A DNA stretch of 64,000 nucleotides from DASQPR01 sp963831705 (GTDB taxonomy: Bacteria > Actinomycetota > Actinomycetes > Mycobacteriales > Micromonosporaceae): assembly GCA_963831705.1 (NCBI GenBank), contig CAWHRE010000010.1, positions 1,116,001-1,180,000 of the forward strand, read 5' to 3'. The position numbers were made by a program, and so were the translations under genes. Shown in pieces: positions 53,277 through 63,006 of the stretch (the stretch's first letter is position 1; every line of letters begins with the position of its first letter). The notes under the pieces were generated by a model. It ran no database searches, was not told where the DNA came from, and saw nothing but the letters and a program-made list of their open reading frames with translations.

Positions 53277-54128
53277 TTACGCCTTCGCCAAACGCTTCTG
53301 CTCCACCGCTACGTCAAACGTCGCGGGTGGGTACGCAAGTTTCAGATCGGCCAGCGTGTCGTGCAGGAGCGTCGCGACCGCCCAATCCCGGTACCACTTC
53401 TTGTTGGCCGGTACGACGTACCACGGCGCGGCCTCGGTCGAGCAGCGCGTCAACGCCACGTTGTACGCGTGCTGATAGTCGTCCCAGAATCCGCGTTCAT
53501 CCAGGTCGGCCGGGTTGTACTTCCAGTACTTCGTGGGATCGGCCAGCCGGTCTCCGAGCCGCTTGGCCTGCTCGTCCTTTGAGATGTGCAGCATCACCTT
53601 GATCATCGTGACGCCGGTCGCGTGCATCGCCGCCTCGAACGCATTGATCCGGTCGTACCGCGCTTCCCAGATCTCCGATGGCACGAGGTCATGTACGCGT
53701 GCGATCAGAACATCCTCGTACTGCGAGCGATTGAACACGCCGATCTGCCCGGCGACCGGGACCGCCTTGGTGATCCGCCATAGGAAGTCGTGCGCCAGTT
53801 CTTCGGGCGTCGGCTTGCCGAAGCTCACGATCGTGAGCCCCTGCGGGTTCATCGTTCCGACGACGCGCCGCGTGGTGCCGTCCTTGCCGCCACAGTCCAT
53901 CGCCTGCAGCACGAGCAGCACTCGGTCGCCGGAGCCGCCGACCTTCGCGGACGCGTACAACTGCTCCTGAAACGTTGCGAGGTCCGCACCGATCTCCGCG
54001 AGTCGCTTGCGGCCCCACGTTTTGTCGATCTTCTTGCCCTTGGGCAAGCCGGGCGTGCCATCCGGGTCGATCGAGGACAGGTCAAAATCAGACCCAACGG
54101 GTACGCGCAACTGCTCCCTCAAACTCAT
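53277..54128 (-). CDS. ppk2: polyphosphate kinase 2 family protein
   Basis: A 283-residue P-loop kinase that moves phosphate between polyphosphate and nucleotides. Walker A is AMDCGGKDGTTRRV, Walker B region VFNRSQYEDVLIARVH, lid residues around HISKDEQAKRLGDRL, and the family end ADPTKYWKYN. AMDCGGKDG rather than AMDTAGKDG is unusual but keeps the Lys. Start ATG 54128; a GTG at 54146 is possible. Groups with pit/DUF47 and ppx as phosphate storage genes. Confidence 0.9.
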   Translation of the reverse strand: MSLREQLRVPVGSDFDLSSIDPDGTPGLPKGKKIDKTWGRKRLAEIGADLATFQEQLYASAKVGGSGDRVLLVLQAMDCGGKDGTTRRVVGTMNPQGLTIVSFGKPTPEELAHDFLWRITKAVPVAGQIGVFNRSQYEDVLIARVHDLVPSEIWEARYDRINAFEAAMHATGVTMIKVMLHISKDEQAKRLGDRLADPTKYWKYNPADLDERGFWDDYQHAYNVALTRCSTEAAPWYVVPANKKWYRDWAVATLLHDTLADLKLAYPPATFDVAVEQKRLAKA

Positions 54129-54135
54129 GGAACGA

Positions 54136-55056
54136 TCATCGCGCACTTGCGACGCTCAGGCTGCCTTCCCGGTGGGTTGCCTCTCGGGGAACCGCTGCCA
54201 CCGGCTGCCCGACCGACTTCAGGAACGTCGCGAGGTGCCTCGGCTTCTCGGTGCTGATCACGTCAACCCCGGCCTCCACCAGAACGCGCCAGAACGCTTC
54301 CCGGACCCGAGCGCTCGACTCCGGGATGCCGAACATCCGGACTTCGCGGCCGTCGTCATGCGCGGCGCGAACATGCTGCTGCAGTAGCAGCCGCTCTTCG
54401 TGCAGGATCGGGTCGAATCCGTCCCAGCCGAACCGCCACGACCAGTGCTCGCTCACGATCGGGACCAGCATGGCCGGCGCGCCCCACGCTCCGACGTCGC
54501 CGAAGTTGCCGTCGCAGAACACGAGGCGGTCGTTGGTCGCCTCGATCGCGTGCCGAGGTACGCCCGCGCCGGTCAGCGTGACCGTGACCGGACCCATCGT
54601 CACTTCGTCGTCGGCGAGCCGTGTGCAGAGCCCCGGATAACGGCGCAGTTCGGCATCGAGCACGTCGTACGCGCGGATCTGGCGTACCGGTTCGGTCTCC
54701 GCGATGTCGATCATCAAGGCGAACGAATCGGTCTGGCCCGGGTGCACGCTTCCATCATTCGCAGCGGCACGAAGCGCAAGTTCGCGGAGCACCACCGGCC
54801 CGATCGCGTTACCGGGAGCGTCCGGCTCCGGTCCGGTACCGACCCGCAGCCGCCCGGATGCGTCCAGTCGGACCGAAATCTCCATGCCGCCACATCCGCG
54901 CCGCAGCGGCGCATTGACGGGATTGGTCGCGAAGTCGTCACGCAACGCATGGACTCCAGGACTAAACGCTTGTTGCCTTCGGGCCAGGAGTCCGGCAACG
55001 CCGGCGCACGCGCCCAACAGCATGATCACAACGAGTCCGATAAGTACGGTTGCCAT
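54136..55056 (-). CDS. PLC-like phosphodiesterase fold protein (degenerate active site)
   Basis: A 306-residue exported or membrane-anchored protein: N-terminal helix (4-24) with a possible lipobox-like LLGACAG, then a TIM-barrel-like region. GVHALRDDFATNPVNAPLRRGCGGMEISVRLD corresponds in shape to the His-Asn-Asp and Glu-Asp metal motifs of AIM6/glycerophosphodiesterase-like enzymes, but the expected HSHND is HALRDD, so the catalytic His pair is incomplete. It may be inactive or have another reaction. It overlaps the PPK2 gene region by ten bases only if the longer PPK2 start is used. Confidence 0.55.
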   Translation of the reverse strand: MATVLIGLVVIMLLGACAGVAGLLARRQQAFSPGVHALRDDFATNPVNAPLRRGCGGMEISVRLDASGRLRVGTGPEPDAPGNAIGPVVLRELALRAAANDGSVHPGQTDSFALMIDIAETEPVRQIRAYDVLDAELRRYPGLCTRLADDEVTMGPVTVTLTGAGVPRHAIEATNDRLVFCDGNFGDVGAWGAPAMLVPIVSEHWSWRFGWDGFDPILHEERLLLQQHVRAAHDDGREVRMFGIPESSARVREAFWRVLVEAGVDVISTEKPRHLATFLKSVGQPVAAVPREATHREGSLSVASAR

Positions 55057-55145
55057 AGCACCCTCCGCGCCGGAGCGTACCGATAGACATCCTCATATGA
55101 GCTCTTATAGCGTCAATGACCGTTTCGGCGTGTCATTTCCTGACA

Positions 55146-55661
55146 CTATTTTTGGACGATGTCCAACCACATCCGATACCCGCCGGCGAATGGTTCCCGG
55201 CCGCCCCCGACCGCATCGAGCAGGAATGCTGCGGATGCTCTGGCCTGCGCGATCACGTCCGTCGGATATCCGAATTCGAGCGAATGCTCGGCGAATTCAT
55301 CCTCGTCGAGTAGTTCAACGAGCGTGGAGTCGCGACGTCGTCGTACATCAAGATCAAGATCAATCACTTGTACGTGGTTGCCATCCCAGATCGCGGGCGT
55401 CGTCACGTCGCAATAGATCTCGGTACGCCGTGGCGGCGAGTTGAACATCGCGGTCCACCACGAATCCCTTGGTACGAGCAACACGTACGGGTCGTCGTAC
55501 TTGAACGTGCCGCCGTTGTTGATGAAGTCCCCGCCGGGTACGCCCAGCCAGATGCCATGATCGTCTTCGCCGAGGCGCAACGACGGGTAGTTGCGATGAG
55601 GCCGGCCGTCGTACTTCCGGTACTCAACGCGGACAAGATCGGCTGTACTCCACTCGCTCAT
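55146..55661 (-). CDS. DUF402 domain protein
   Basis: A 171-residue DUF402/FomD-like barrel: LRLGEDDHGIWLGVPGG, PRDSWWTAMFN, EIYCDVTTPAIWDGNHVQVIDLDLDVRR and DEDEFAEHSLEFGYP. The acidic IDLDLDVRR and DEDEF segments bind divalent metal in nucleoside tri-/diphosphatase members of this fold. Start ATG 55661 lies within a long open frame, chosen as the domain start. Divergent from dinG. Function likely phosphatase, not proven. Confidence 0.78.
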   Translation of the reverse strand: MSEWSTADLVRVEYRKYDGRPHRNYPSLRLGEDDHGIWLGVPGGDFINNGGTFKYDDPYVLLVPRDSWWTAMFNSPPRRTEIYCDVTTPAIWDGNHVQVIDLDLDVRRRRDSTLVELLDEDEFAEHSLEFGYPTDVIAQARASAAFLLDAVGGGREPFAGGYRMWLDIVQK

Positions 55662-55767
55662 CGATTGCCATGGTCCACCCTCGAACCCGACGACGGAAGC
55701 AGGTGCCGCCGAAGCATGGGGCGCGCCGAATTTCGTTGTCGTCGGTGGGCGTCGGTAGCCTGGCGTC

Positions 55768-57801
55768 GTGACCATCGCCCCCGCTCCGAAGGCCGGCTCG
55801 AAACCGGCCGCGAAGCGTCGCGGAAAGCTGAGCGTCGACGACGTTCTGGCCGCCGCAGTCGGTGCCGTGCCGGGCGGTTCCAGTCGCCCGGGCCAGCAGG
55901 CGATGGCGCATGCCGTGGCGGACGCCGCACGTACCGGCGAGCATCTGCTCGTACAGGCCGGCACCGGGACCGGGAAATCTCTGGCCTACCTCGCGCCCGC
56001 ATTGCTCGTGGACGGCCCGGTCGTGGTGTCGACGGCGACGCTGGCGTTGCAGTCCCAGCTCGTCGATCACGACCTGCCGCGGTTGATGGACGCGGTCGAG
56101 CCGCTGCTTGGCCGGCGGCCGACGTTCGCCGTCCTCAAGGGCCGTCACCACTATCTCTGCCTGGCTCGCTTGGAGAACTCCAACGAAGACGAGCCACCGG
56201 ACGCGCTGTTCGACGCCCCGAGTTCGGCCGCGAGCAAGCCGGTCTGGCTCGGCGAAGCCGGACGGCTGGGCAAGCAGGTTCAGCGTCTGCGCGATTGGGC
56301 GATGGATACCGAGACCGGGGACCGCGACGAACTCGACCCCGGCGTTGACGACGCGGCCTGGCGGCTCGTGTCGACGCCCGCGCGTGAGTGCGTCGGTGCC
56401 GGCCGCTGCCCATGGGGTGACGAGTGTTTCGCCGAGGCGTCCCGGGCTCGCGCGCGCGAATCGGACCTGGTTGTCACGAACCACAGCCTGCTGGCGTTCG
56501 ACATGCTGCAAGGCCGACACATCGTGCCGCAACATCAGCTGCTCATCATCGACGAGGCGCACGAGTTGGCCGATCGCGTCTCGGGCGCGGCTCAGGCCGA
56601 GATCACGCCGGAGTTGATCGACCGCAGCGCCCGGCGCGCTCGTGCCCTGCTGGACGGTCCGCTGTACGAGCGACTGATCGAAGCCGGCGACGCGATGTCG
56701 GTCGGGCTCGCCGAAGCCGAACCGGGCCGGATTACCGGCGGCCTGCCGAATGGCGTGGCGCAGGCGTTGACACTGCTGGACGGTGCGACCCGGCGTGCGC
56801 TCGAAGTGATCGGCGAAATCAAGGCCGACGATCCGGACCCGTTGCGCAAGCAGCAGGCGAAGGCGATCCTCACCGACCTGTCCGCGACCTCGCAGCGACT
56901 TCTGGAGGAGTCCGCACACGACGTGGCGTGGATCGATCGTGACGACCGCCGCCGGGCCATCACGGTCGCACCGCTGTCCGTGGCGTCGACGCTCGCCACC
57001 ACGCTGTATGACGAGCGGACCGTGATCGCCACCTCGGCCACGCTCGCGCTCGGCGGCAAGTTCGACACGATCGCGCGCTCGCTCGGGCTGACCTCACCGG
57101 CCGCCGGCACCGACGATGCGCCGCCCGCGTGGCAGACGCTCGATGTCGGGTCGCCGTTCGACTATGCGAAGCAGGGCATCCTCTACGTCGCCGCCCGAAT
57201 CCCCCGCCCGACCCAGTCGGGTCTGTCCGACGCCGCCGCCGACGAGTTGGTCGCGCTGGTCAATGCGCTCGGCGGCCGCACGCTCGGGTTGTTCTCGTCG
57301 CGCAAGGCCGCCGATCGGGCCGCTGAGGTGCTGCGCGAGCGAACGAAGCTGACCATCCTGCTGCAAGGTGATGAGTCGCTGCCGTTGTTGATCCGCAAGT
57401 TCCGCGACAACCCGCACACGTGCCTGATGGGCGTCATGTCGCTCTGGCAGGGCGTGGACATTCCGGGCGACGCATGTCAGCTTGTGGTGATCGATCGACT
57501 GCCGTTCCCCCGGCCGGACGAGCCGCTCGCCGCCGCCCGATCCGCTGCCGTGGATGCGGCCGGAGGTTCGGGGTTCGCGGCGGTAAGCGTGCCGATCGCC
57601 GCCGTACGCCTGGCCCAAGGCGTCGGTCGGCTCATCCGTACGACCGGCGACCGGGGCGTGGTCGCGGTGCTCGATTCGCGCTTGGAGACGGCAAAGGGGT
57701 ACGGCAGCTTCCTGCGGGCGTCACTGCCGCCGTTCTGGTACACGACGAAACAGGAAGTAGCCCTAGGCGCCCTAAAACGCCTTTCAACCGACTCCAGTTG
57801 A
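55768..57801 (+). CDS. dinG: ATP-dependent DNA helicase, DinG family
   Basis: A 677-residue XPD/DinG superfamily 2 helicase. Walker A is AGTGTGKS (about 64-71), DEAH box IIDEAHELADR, and four Cys (HHYLC, REC, GRC, DEC) between motifs I and II likely hold a 4Fe-4S cluster. Late motifs: SLWQGVDIPGD and QGVGRLIRTTGDRG. It unwinds 5' tails, R-loops and similar structures in repair. Start GTG 55768. A half copy of the family I repeat overlaps its 3' end. Confidence 0.92.
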   Translation: MTIAPAPKAGSKPAAKRRGKLSVDDVLAAAVGAVPGGSSRPGQQAMAHAVADAARTGEHLLVQAGTGTGKSLAYLAPALLVDGPVVVSTATLALQSQLVDHDLPRLMDAVEPLLGRRPTFAVLKGRHHYLCLARLENSNEDEPPDALFDAPSSAASKPVWLGEAGRLGKQVQRLRDWAMDTETGDRDELDPGVDDAAWRLVSTPARECVGAGRCPWGDECFAEASRARARESDLVVTNHSLLAFDMLQGRHIVPQHQLLIIDEAHELADRVSGAAQAEITPELIDRSARRARALLDGPLYERLIEAGDAMSVGLAEAEPGRITGGLPNGVAQALTLLDGATRRALEVIGEIKADDPDPLRKQQAKAILTDLSATSQRLLEESAHDVAWIDRDDRRRAITVAPLSVASTLATTLYDERTVIATSATLALGGKFDTIARSLGLTSPAAGTDDAPPAWQTLDVGSPFDYAKQGILYVAARIPRPTQSGLSDAAADELVALVNALGGRTLGLFSSRKAADRAAEVLRERTKLTILLQGDESLPLLIRKFRDNPHTCLMGVMSLWQGVDIPGDACQLVVIDRLPFPRPDEPLAAARSAAVDAAGGSGFAAVSVPIAAVRLAQGVGRLIRTTGDRGVVAVLDSRLETAKGYGSFLRASLPPFWYTTKQEVALGALKRLSTDSS

Positions 57802-57810
57802 TCCTGGAGC
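57792..57810. repeat. family I half-element at the dinG end
   Basis: CTCCAG TTGAT CCTGGAG: contains the 13-base arm GTTGATCCTGGAG of family I and forms only a short hairpin. It lies between the convergent dinG and AI-2E-type genes, covering the dinG stop codon. Confidence 0.65.
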
Positions 57811-57815
57811 GGAGG

Positions 57816-59066
57816 CTAGTCGCCTACTACTACCGCAGTGGGAGGCGGAGGGTCGGGGCGGTGAGCTCGGTGAGCGGCCAGATGCCGGATGCCGGTGTTC
57901 AGAACAGCGACGATCGGCACGGCCACCAGAGCTCCGATGATCCCGGCGAGCACCAGCCCGGCGGCGATCGACAGGATCACGGCCAACGGATGGATCGACA
58001 CCGCCCGGCCCATGATCAGCGGCTGCAGGATGTGGCCTTCCATCTGCTGTACGAAAATCACGCCACCCAAGATGATCAACGCGGTGACCGGGCCACGGGT
58101 GACCAGCGCGACCAGTACGGCGACCGTGCCCGACAACGTGGCGCCGATGATCGGGATGAACGCGCCCAGAAACACGAGAGCGGCGAGCGCGAACGCCAAC
58201 TCGACGCGGAAGATCGCCAGGATGATGCCGATACCGACGGCATCGATGAATGCCACGAGCACCGTGGCTCGGACGTACGCGACGAGCGTCAACCACGACT
58301 GCAAGCCGGCCTGGAATAGCGGCTCCCGCATCTGCCGTGGCAGCAGACTGACCAGGAATTTCCAGATCAGGTCGCCATCGCGCAGGAAGAAGAACGTCGT
58401 GAACAGCACGAGGAACATCGACACCAGCACGGTGACCGCGGTCGTCGCGGTCGCGATCGCGCCGGTCGTCAAGCTCGACTGATGCGTCGTGAGCCAATCC
58501 TGCGCGGTCTGTACGAGCGAGCTGAACTGCTTGTCGGTGAGGTGGAACAGACCGCCCTTGAGCCAATCCTGGATCTTGTTGAGACCGGTCTTCGAGTTCG
58601 CCACGAGGCCGGAGTAGTTGTTGACGAACTCGGTGACGACGAGCGTCAGCGTGCCCGCAACGAGCAGTACGCCGCCGATCAATACGAGCGCGGTGGACAG
58701 CGACCGATGCATGCCGTGCCGCCGCAGCCATTGCACCGCCGGTGACAGCAGTGCCGAGAGCAGCAGCGCGATCGCGACCGGGATCATCACCTCGCTGAGC
58801 TTCGTCAGCGTCCAGAGCACAATGCTCGCGAACAGCAGGATGATGATGAACCGCCAGGCCCACGCGGCGGCGAGGCGTACGGCGCGGGGAATCTCCGCGT
58901 CGTCCCGGCTGGTCGTCGTCACGTGCTCGACGGTCACGGTCGTGTCGTGCTCGATCGGTACGACGACTTGCGGAAGAGGATCCGGCGTATGCGCTGCACG
59001 AACCGTCGCCCGTCCGGCGTCGTACGCCCGGCGGAGATTTTCTCGTGCCTGATCGAACTTCCCCAC
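57816..59066 (-). CDS. AI-2E family transporter
   Basis: A 416-residue polytopic membrane protein of the AI-2E/TqsA/PerM family. A charged leader (1-65), a first pair of helices (WRFIIILLFASIVLW, VMIPVAIALLLSALL), an external segment (about 150-205) and a C-terminal bundle with the family motifs GAFIPIIGATLSG and HILQPLIMGRAVSIHPLAVI. Despite the name, most members are not autoinducer transporters; some are Na+/H+ antiporter-like. Convergent with dinG. Confidence 0.85.
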   Translation of the reverse strand: MGKFDQARENLRRAYDAGRATVRAAHTPDPLPQVVVPIEHDTTVTVEHVTTTSRDDAEIPRAVRLAAAWAWRFIIILLFASIVLWTLTKLSEVMIPVAIALLLSALLSPAVQWLRRHGMHRSLSTALVLIGGVLLVAGTLTLVVTEFVNNYSGLVANSKTGLNKIQDWLKGGLFHLTDKQFSSLVQTAQDWLTTHQSSLTTGAIATATTAVTVLVSMFLVLFTTFFFLRDGDLIWKFLVSLLPRQMREPLFQAGLQSWLTLVAYVRATVLVAFIDAVGIGIILAIFRVELAFALAALVFLGAFIPIIGATLSGTVAVLVALVTRGPVTALIILGGVIFVQQMEGHILQPLIMGRAVSIHPLAVILSIAAGLVLAGIIGALVAVPIVAVLNTGIRHLAAHRAHRPDPPPPTAVVVGD

Positions 59067-59201
59067 TGACTGCCCTCACCACGCCGCCGAGCCAAACGAA
59101 CCGAGATCACCCCACGGTACCGAGATCATCGCCGCTCGTCACATCCTGAAGACCGGGCGACCGGAAAACATGCCACGAGACCGGCGTTGTACGTTTCGGA
59201 C

Positions 59202-59531
59202 GTGAGCGACGCTGACCAGGGATTGCCCATCCGGCTTCTGCATGACCGGATCCTCGTACGCATCGAAGCAGGCGAAGGCGAACGCAGATCGTCGTCGGGC
59301 ATCCTCATCCCGGCGACCGCTTCGGTCGGGCGCCGGCTCTCCTGGGCGAAAACGGTCGGCGTGGGACCCCACGTGCGTACGGTTGTCGTCGGCGATCGGG
59401 TGCTCTTCGATGCCGAGGAGCGCTCCGAAGTCGACCTGCACGGCGACTCGTACATCTTGCTCCGCGAAAGAGATGTGCACGCGGTAGCGGCCGAACGCGT
59501 CGAGATGGACGGCACCGGTCTCTATCTTTAG
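59202..59531 (+). CDS. GroES-like small co-chaperonin family protein
   Basis: A 109-residue protein with the cpn10 beta-barrel pattern: LPIRLLHDRILVRIE, SSGILIPATA (the mobile loop region), VVVGDRVLFDAEERSEVDLHGDSYILLRERDV. It is not next to groEL, and the mobile loop lacks the usual length, so it is more probably a paralogue than the main GroES. Start GTG 59202; a TTG at 59187 is less likely. It is four bases from the FUSC gene. Confidence 0.82.
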   Translation: MSDADQGLPIRLLHDRILVRIEAGEGERRSSSGILIPATASVGRRLSWAKTVGVGPHVRTVVVGDRVLFDAEERSEVDLHGDSYILLRERDVHAVAAERVEMDGTGLYL

Positions 59532-59534
59532 GGC

Positions 59535-60677
59535 ATGTCGACCGCCCGTGACCGTGCCGTGAACGCGGTCGACGCCCTGACCGACATCGGTTCTCGATCG
59601 GCCACCGACATCTCCGCACGCCTCCGACGAGTACGCGCGAATGCGCTGCTCATCATCCAAGCCGGCGTCGCCTCGAGCATGGCCTGGTACATCGCGCACG
59701 TCGTGATCGGGCATCCGGCACCGTTCTTCGCCCCGGTGTCGGCGGTGATCGTGCTGGGAGTGTCGGTCGGCCAACGGTGGCGCCGCGCGTTCGAATTGGT
59801 GATCGGCGTCGCGCTCGGCATCCTGGTCGGCGACGCCATCATCTACTTGATCGGCGGCGGCGTCTGGCAGGTCGGCCTGATCGTGATGCTCGCGATCATC
59901 GCCGCGATATTCGTCGGCGGAAGCTCCACCCTGGTCGGACAGGCGTCATCGTCGGCCGCTCTGGTCGCCACGCTCGCACCCGGCGGCATCTACTACGGGC
60001 GGTTCGTTGACGCCCTGGTCGGAGGATCGGTCGGACTTGTCGTGATGGCGCTGCTATTGCCGCTAAACCCGCTGTCGACCGTACAACGTGCGGCTCGTCC
60101 TGCTCTTGATCTGCTGGCGACGGCGCTGACGGAGATCGCGGACGCTCTCGCGGACCACGACCCGGTCAACGCACGAGCAGCGGTTGAACAGCTGACGGCA
60201 ACCGACACCAGGCTCACCACGCTACGCAACGCGCTCGAGATCGCGACCGAGACGACATCGTTGTCCCCGGCGCGATGGCGGGCGCGAGCGCCGCTTTCCC
60301 TGTACGTGGATGCGGCCGCGGACTTCGACCGTGCCTTTCGCAACGCTCGCGTTCTCGGCCGACGTGCGATCTCGGCGCTCGATGATCAAGAACGGATCCC
60401 GTTCGCGCTGCCGAATGCCCTGCGTACGCTGTCCGGAGCTGTTGTCGTTCTCCGATCCGAGTTGGCGCGCGGAGTCGAACCGGCACGTACGCGCGTCGAG
60501 GTGCTCGCCGCGGTCGCTGAAGCGGCCGAAGCGTACCGAGAGGGTGTTGATTTCTCCGGCGGTGTCGTGGTTGCCCAGATCCGGTCAACCTCATCGGACC
60601 TACTGCGCGCGACCGGCTGGAACGAGGCCACATCGATCCGCGCGATCCGGCGCTCCGTGGGTAGGCTGAGCCGGTGA
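59535..60677 (+). CDS. FUSC-family membrane protein
   Basis: A 380-residue protein with an N-terminal bundle of five to six membrane helices (about 38-180: ALLIIQAGVASSMAWYIAHVVIG, FFAPVSAVIVLGVSVG, RAFELVIGVALGILVGD) and a helical cytoplasmic C-terminal domain. FUSC proteins resemble the aromatic acid exporter AaeB and ArAE-type permeases. Substrate unknown. The stop overlaps the PrsW start as GTGA. Confidence 0.85.
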   Translation: MSTARDRAVNAVDALTDIGSRSATDISARLRRVRANALLIIQAGVASSMAWYIAHVVIGHPAPFFAPVSAVIVLGVSVGQRWRRAFELVIGVALGILVGDAIIYLIGGGVWQVGLIVMLAIIAAIFVGGSSTLVGQASSSAALVATLAPGGIYYGRFVDALVGGSVGLVVMALLLPLNPLSTVQRAARPALDLLATALTEIADALADHDPVNARAAVEQLTATDTRLTTLRNALEIATETTSLSPARWRARAPLSLYVDAAADFDRAFRNARVLGRRAISALDDQERIPFALPNALRTLSGAVVVLRSELARGVEPARTRVEVLAAVAEAAEAYREGVDFSGGVVVAQIRSTSSDLLRATGWNEATSIRAIRRSVGRLSR

Positions 60678-62116
60678 CGCAGCCCCCCTCCTGGGAACCG
60701 CCGCAGCAGCCGGCGGCCCAGCCCCTGCCGCCGCAGCAGTCGGCCGAACCGACGCACCCCGCCCAGGTGCCGACACTGACGCCGATCAAGCCGCCGAAGC
60801 GGATCAACTGGAATCGCGTACTCGGCCTCGGGCTGCCGCTGCTGCTGATCATCGTCTGCGGTGTCTGGCTGCTGATCAAACTCGGCAGCAACATCGGCGC
60901 GTCCGGCGTGGTGGTGGGCGTGATCGCCGCGATCCTGCCGGTCCCGTTCCTGGTCGCCGCGTTCATGTGGCTCGACCGGTACGAGCCGGAGCCGACCATC
61001 TATCTCGCGTTCTGCCTGCTCTGGGGTGCGTTCGTCGCGACCCTCGCAGCCCTGTACGCGAACACCGCGATGTCGCACCTGTTCGAGCGCTGGAATCTGC
61101 CGGACAACCTGGTCGCCGTACTGGTCGCGCCGGTCGTCGAGGAATCGATGAAGGCGCTCGGACCGGTACTGCTGATCCTGTTCACGATCTGGACCAAGCG
61201 CCGTACGGTCAACGGAATCGTCGATACGATCGTCTTCTTCGGGCTGTCCGCGACCGGCTTCGCGTTCTCCGAGAACATTCTTTACCTGGGCGGATATGGC
61301 TACGACGCCGGCGCGGAACACGGCGGTGTGGCCGGCGGCCTGACCGCCGTCGCGACCACGTTCCTGGTCCGGATTCCGCTGTCCGGGTTCGCGCATCCGC
61401 TGTTCACGTCGATGACCGCGATCGGTGTCGGTGTGGCGATCAAATCGAACCGCCGGATCGTGAAGATCCTCGCGCCGCTGGCCGGCTGGTTCGGCGCGAT
61501 GGTTCTGCACGGCTCGTGGAACCTGATGTCGGTGATCACCCAGGCCACCGGGCACCTGCAGGTCTTGCTGTACGGCTACTTCGCATTCTTCGTGCCGATC
61601 TTCCTGGCCGCGCTCGGCTTCGTGATGTGGCTGCGATCCGCCGAGGGTGGTCTGACCGCCACCGCACTCGACGGGTACGTGCACGCCGGGTGGATCAGCC
61701 CGCCGGAAGTCGCGTCGCTGGGCTCGATTGCCCGGCGTCGCTCCGCTCGGGCGTGGGCGCAGCGCGTCGCCGGGAAGCCGGGCGCCGATGGCATGCGCGG
61801 GTTCCAACTCGCCGCGACCCAACTGGCGCTGCTGCGGGATCGGATTGACCGCAGAGCCGCCGCGAACAATGCCCCGCTCGAGCAGGACGCCGTCGAGGAA
61901 CGGCAGCTCCTTGCGTTGATCATGGCGTACCGGTCGGCGTACGTCGGACGCGACCCGGCGACGCCACGGGCGACGTGGGACGGTCACCGGTACCACGTCG
62001 CGTTCCCGGATGGCGTCGTGCGCGCGATCGAGGAACCGCGGACGCCGGTCGTGCCGGTACCGGTGATCCGGGCGATGCCGCCGATGATGCCGTACAACCC
62101 GTATTTGCCGCGTTAA
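60674..62116 (+). CDS. PrsW-family intramembrane metalloprotease
   Basis: A 480-residue membrane protein with a Pro/Gln-rich cytoplasmic leader (1-45) and about eight helices. PrsW signatures are present: the EExxK motif in APVVEESMKAL (about 155-166), FSENILYL, HPLFTSMTAIGVG and HGSWN. In Bacillus PrsW cleaves an anti-sigma factor; actinobacterial members are uncharacterised. An anti-sigma-like DUF5667 protein is encoded at the other end of this window, but nothing links the two. Confidence 0.88.
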   Translation: MTQPPSWEPPQQPAAQPLPPQQSAEPTHPAQVPTLTPIKPPKRINWNRVLGLGLPLLLIIVCGVWLLIKLGSNIGASGVVVGVIAAILPVPFLVAAFMWLDRYEPEPTIYLAFCLLWGAFVATLAALYANTAMSHLFERWNLPDNLVAVLVAPVVEESMKALGPVLLILFTIWTKRRTVNGIVDTIVFFGLSATGFAFSENILYLGGYGYDAGAEHGGVAGGLTAVATTFLVRIPLSGFAHPLFTSMTAIGVGVAIKSNRRIVKILAPLAGWFGAMVLHGSWNLMSVITQATGHLQVLLYGYFAFFVPIFLAALGFVMWLRSAEGGLTATALDGYVHAGWISPPEVASLGSIARRRSARAWAQRVAGKPGADGMRGFQLAATQLALLRDRIDRRAAANNAPLEQDAVEERQLLALIMAYRSAYVGRDPATPRATWDGHRYHVAFPDGVVRAIEEPRTPVVPVPVIRAMPPMMPYNPYLPR

Positions 62117-63006
62117 CCGGTCGGCACCGAAGGACCGGCGGAGAGCAGCGGCTCAAGCAGGTCACCGAGCGTTGCGACACGGTCGAGCACCTCGTCCGGC
62201 CCGAACGTACGCACGCCGGACGCGACCTCGTCCCAGGTCAGCGGCGTCGACACCGAGGGGTGCGGTTCAGCCCGCAACGAGTAGGGCGCAACCGTGGTCT
62301 TCGCGGCCGCGTTTTGGCTCCAGTCGATGAACACCTTGCCCGGCCGGAGCGCCTTCGCCATCCGCGACACCACGAGTTTCGGATGCGCGCGCTCCAGCTC
62401 CTGGGCGATCCGCTGGGCGTACCCGGAGACCGTCTCGGACGATTGCGTCCCCGCGATCGGCGCCATCAGCTGCATGCCCTTCTTGCCGGACGTCTTCGGC
62501 AGCACCTCGATGCCGTCCGTCGCCATCCGATCGCGGATCAGCAGCGCGACCTCGGCGCACTCGGGCAGGCCGACCGACGGCCCTGGATCGAGATCGACCA
62601 CGATCAGATCCGGACCCTCCGAACCGACCTTCCATTGCGGTACGTGCAGCTCCAGCGCCGCCAGATTCGCGAGGTAGACCAGACTGGCCAGGCCATCGAC
62701 GACCACGTAGTCGATCGTGTCGCGACCGACCGACGAGCCGGGCGACGGCAGCGTCTCATGGCGTACCCAGTTGGGCAGACCGCCGGGCACGTTCTTCTCG
62801 AAGAAGCCCGGCCGATCGACGCCGTTCGGGTAGCGGATCCGGGTCAGCGGCCGGTCGGCGAGGTGCGGCAGGATCGTCGCGGCCATCCGGCTGTAATAGT
62901 CGATCACCTCGCCCTTCGTGAACCCGGCCCGCGGATAGAGCACCTTGTCCAGGTTGGACAGTTCGAGCGTCCGGCCATCCACGGCCACGCTGATCCGGTC
63001 GGTCAC
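62113..63006 (-). CDS. LigD-type polymerase/primase domain protein
   Basis: A 297-residue archaeo-eukaryotic primase-like polymerase as in mycobacterial LigD. YPRAGFTKGEVIDYYSRMA, RYPNGVDRPGFFEKN, the metal motif IVVDLDPGPS (Asp-x-Asp) and KTSGKKGMQLM are visible. It fills gaps with ribonucleotides in non-homologous end joining. GTG 63006 overlaps the ligase stop, so the two LigD activities are separate polypeptides from one operon. Confidence 0.9.
   Translation of the reverse strand: MTDRISVAVDGRTLELSNLDKVLYPRAGFTKGEVIDYYSRMAATILPHLADRPLTRIRYPNGVDRPGFFEKNVPGGLPNWVRHETLPSPGSSVGRDTIDYVVVDGLASLVYLANLAALELHVPQWKVGSEGPDLIVVDLDPGPSVGLPECAEVALLIRDRMATDGIEVLPKTSGKKGMQLMAPIAGTQSSETVSGYAQRIAQELERAHPKLVVSRMAKALRPGKVFIDWSQNAAAKTTVAPYSLRAEPHPSVSTPLTWDEVASGVRTFGPDEVLDRVATLGDLLEPLLSAGPSVPTG

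Noticed and set aside
60386..61996. 536-residue frame opposite the FUSC and PrsW genes
   Set aside because: Spans two well-supported genes and has only low-complexity charged sequence.
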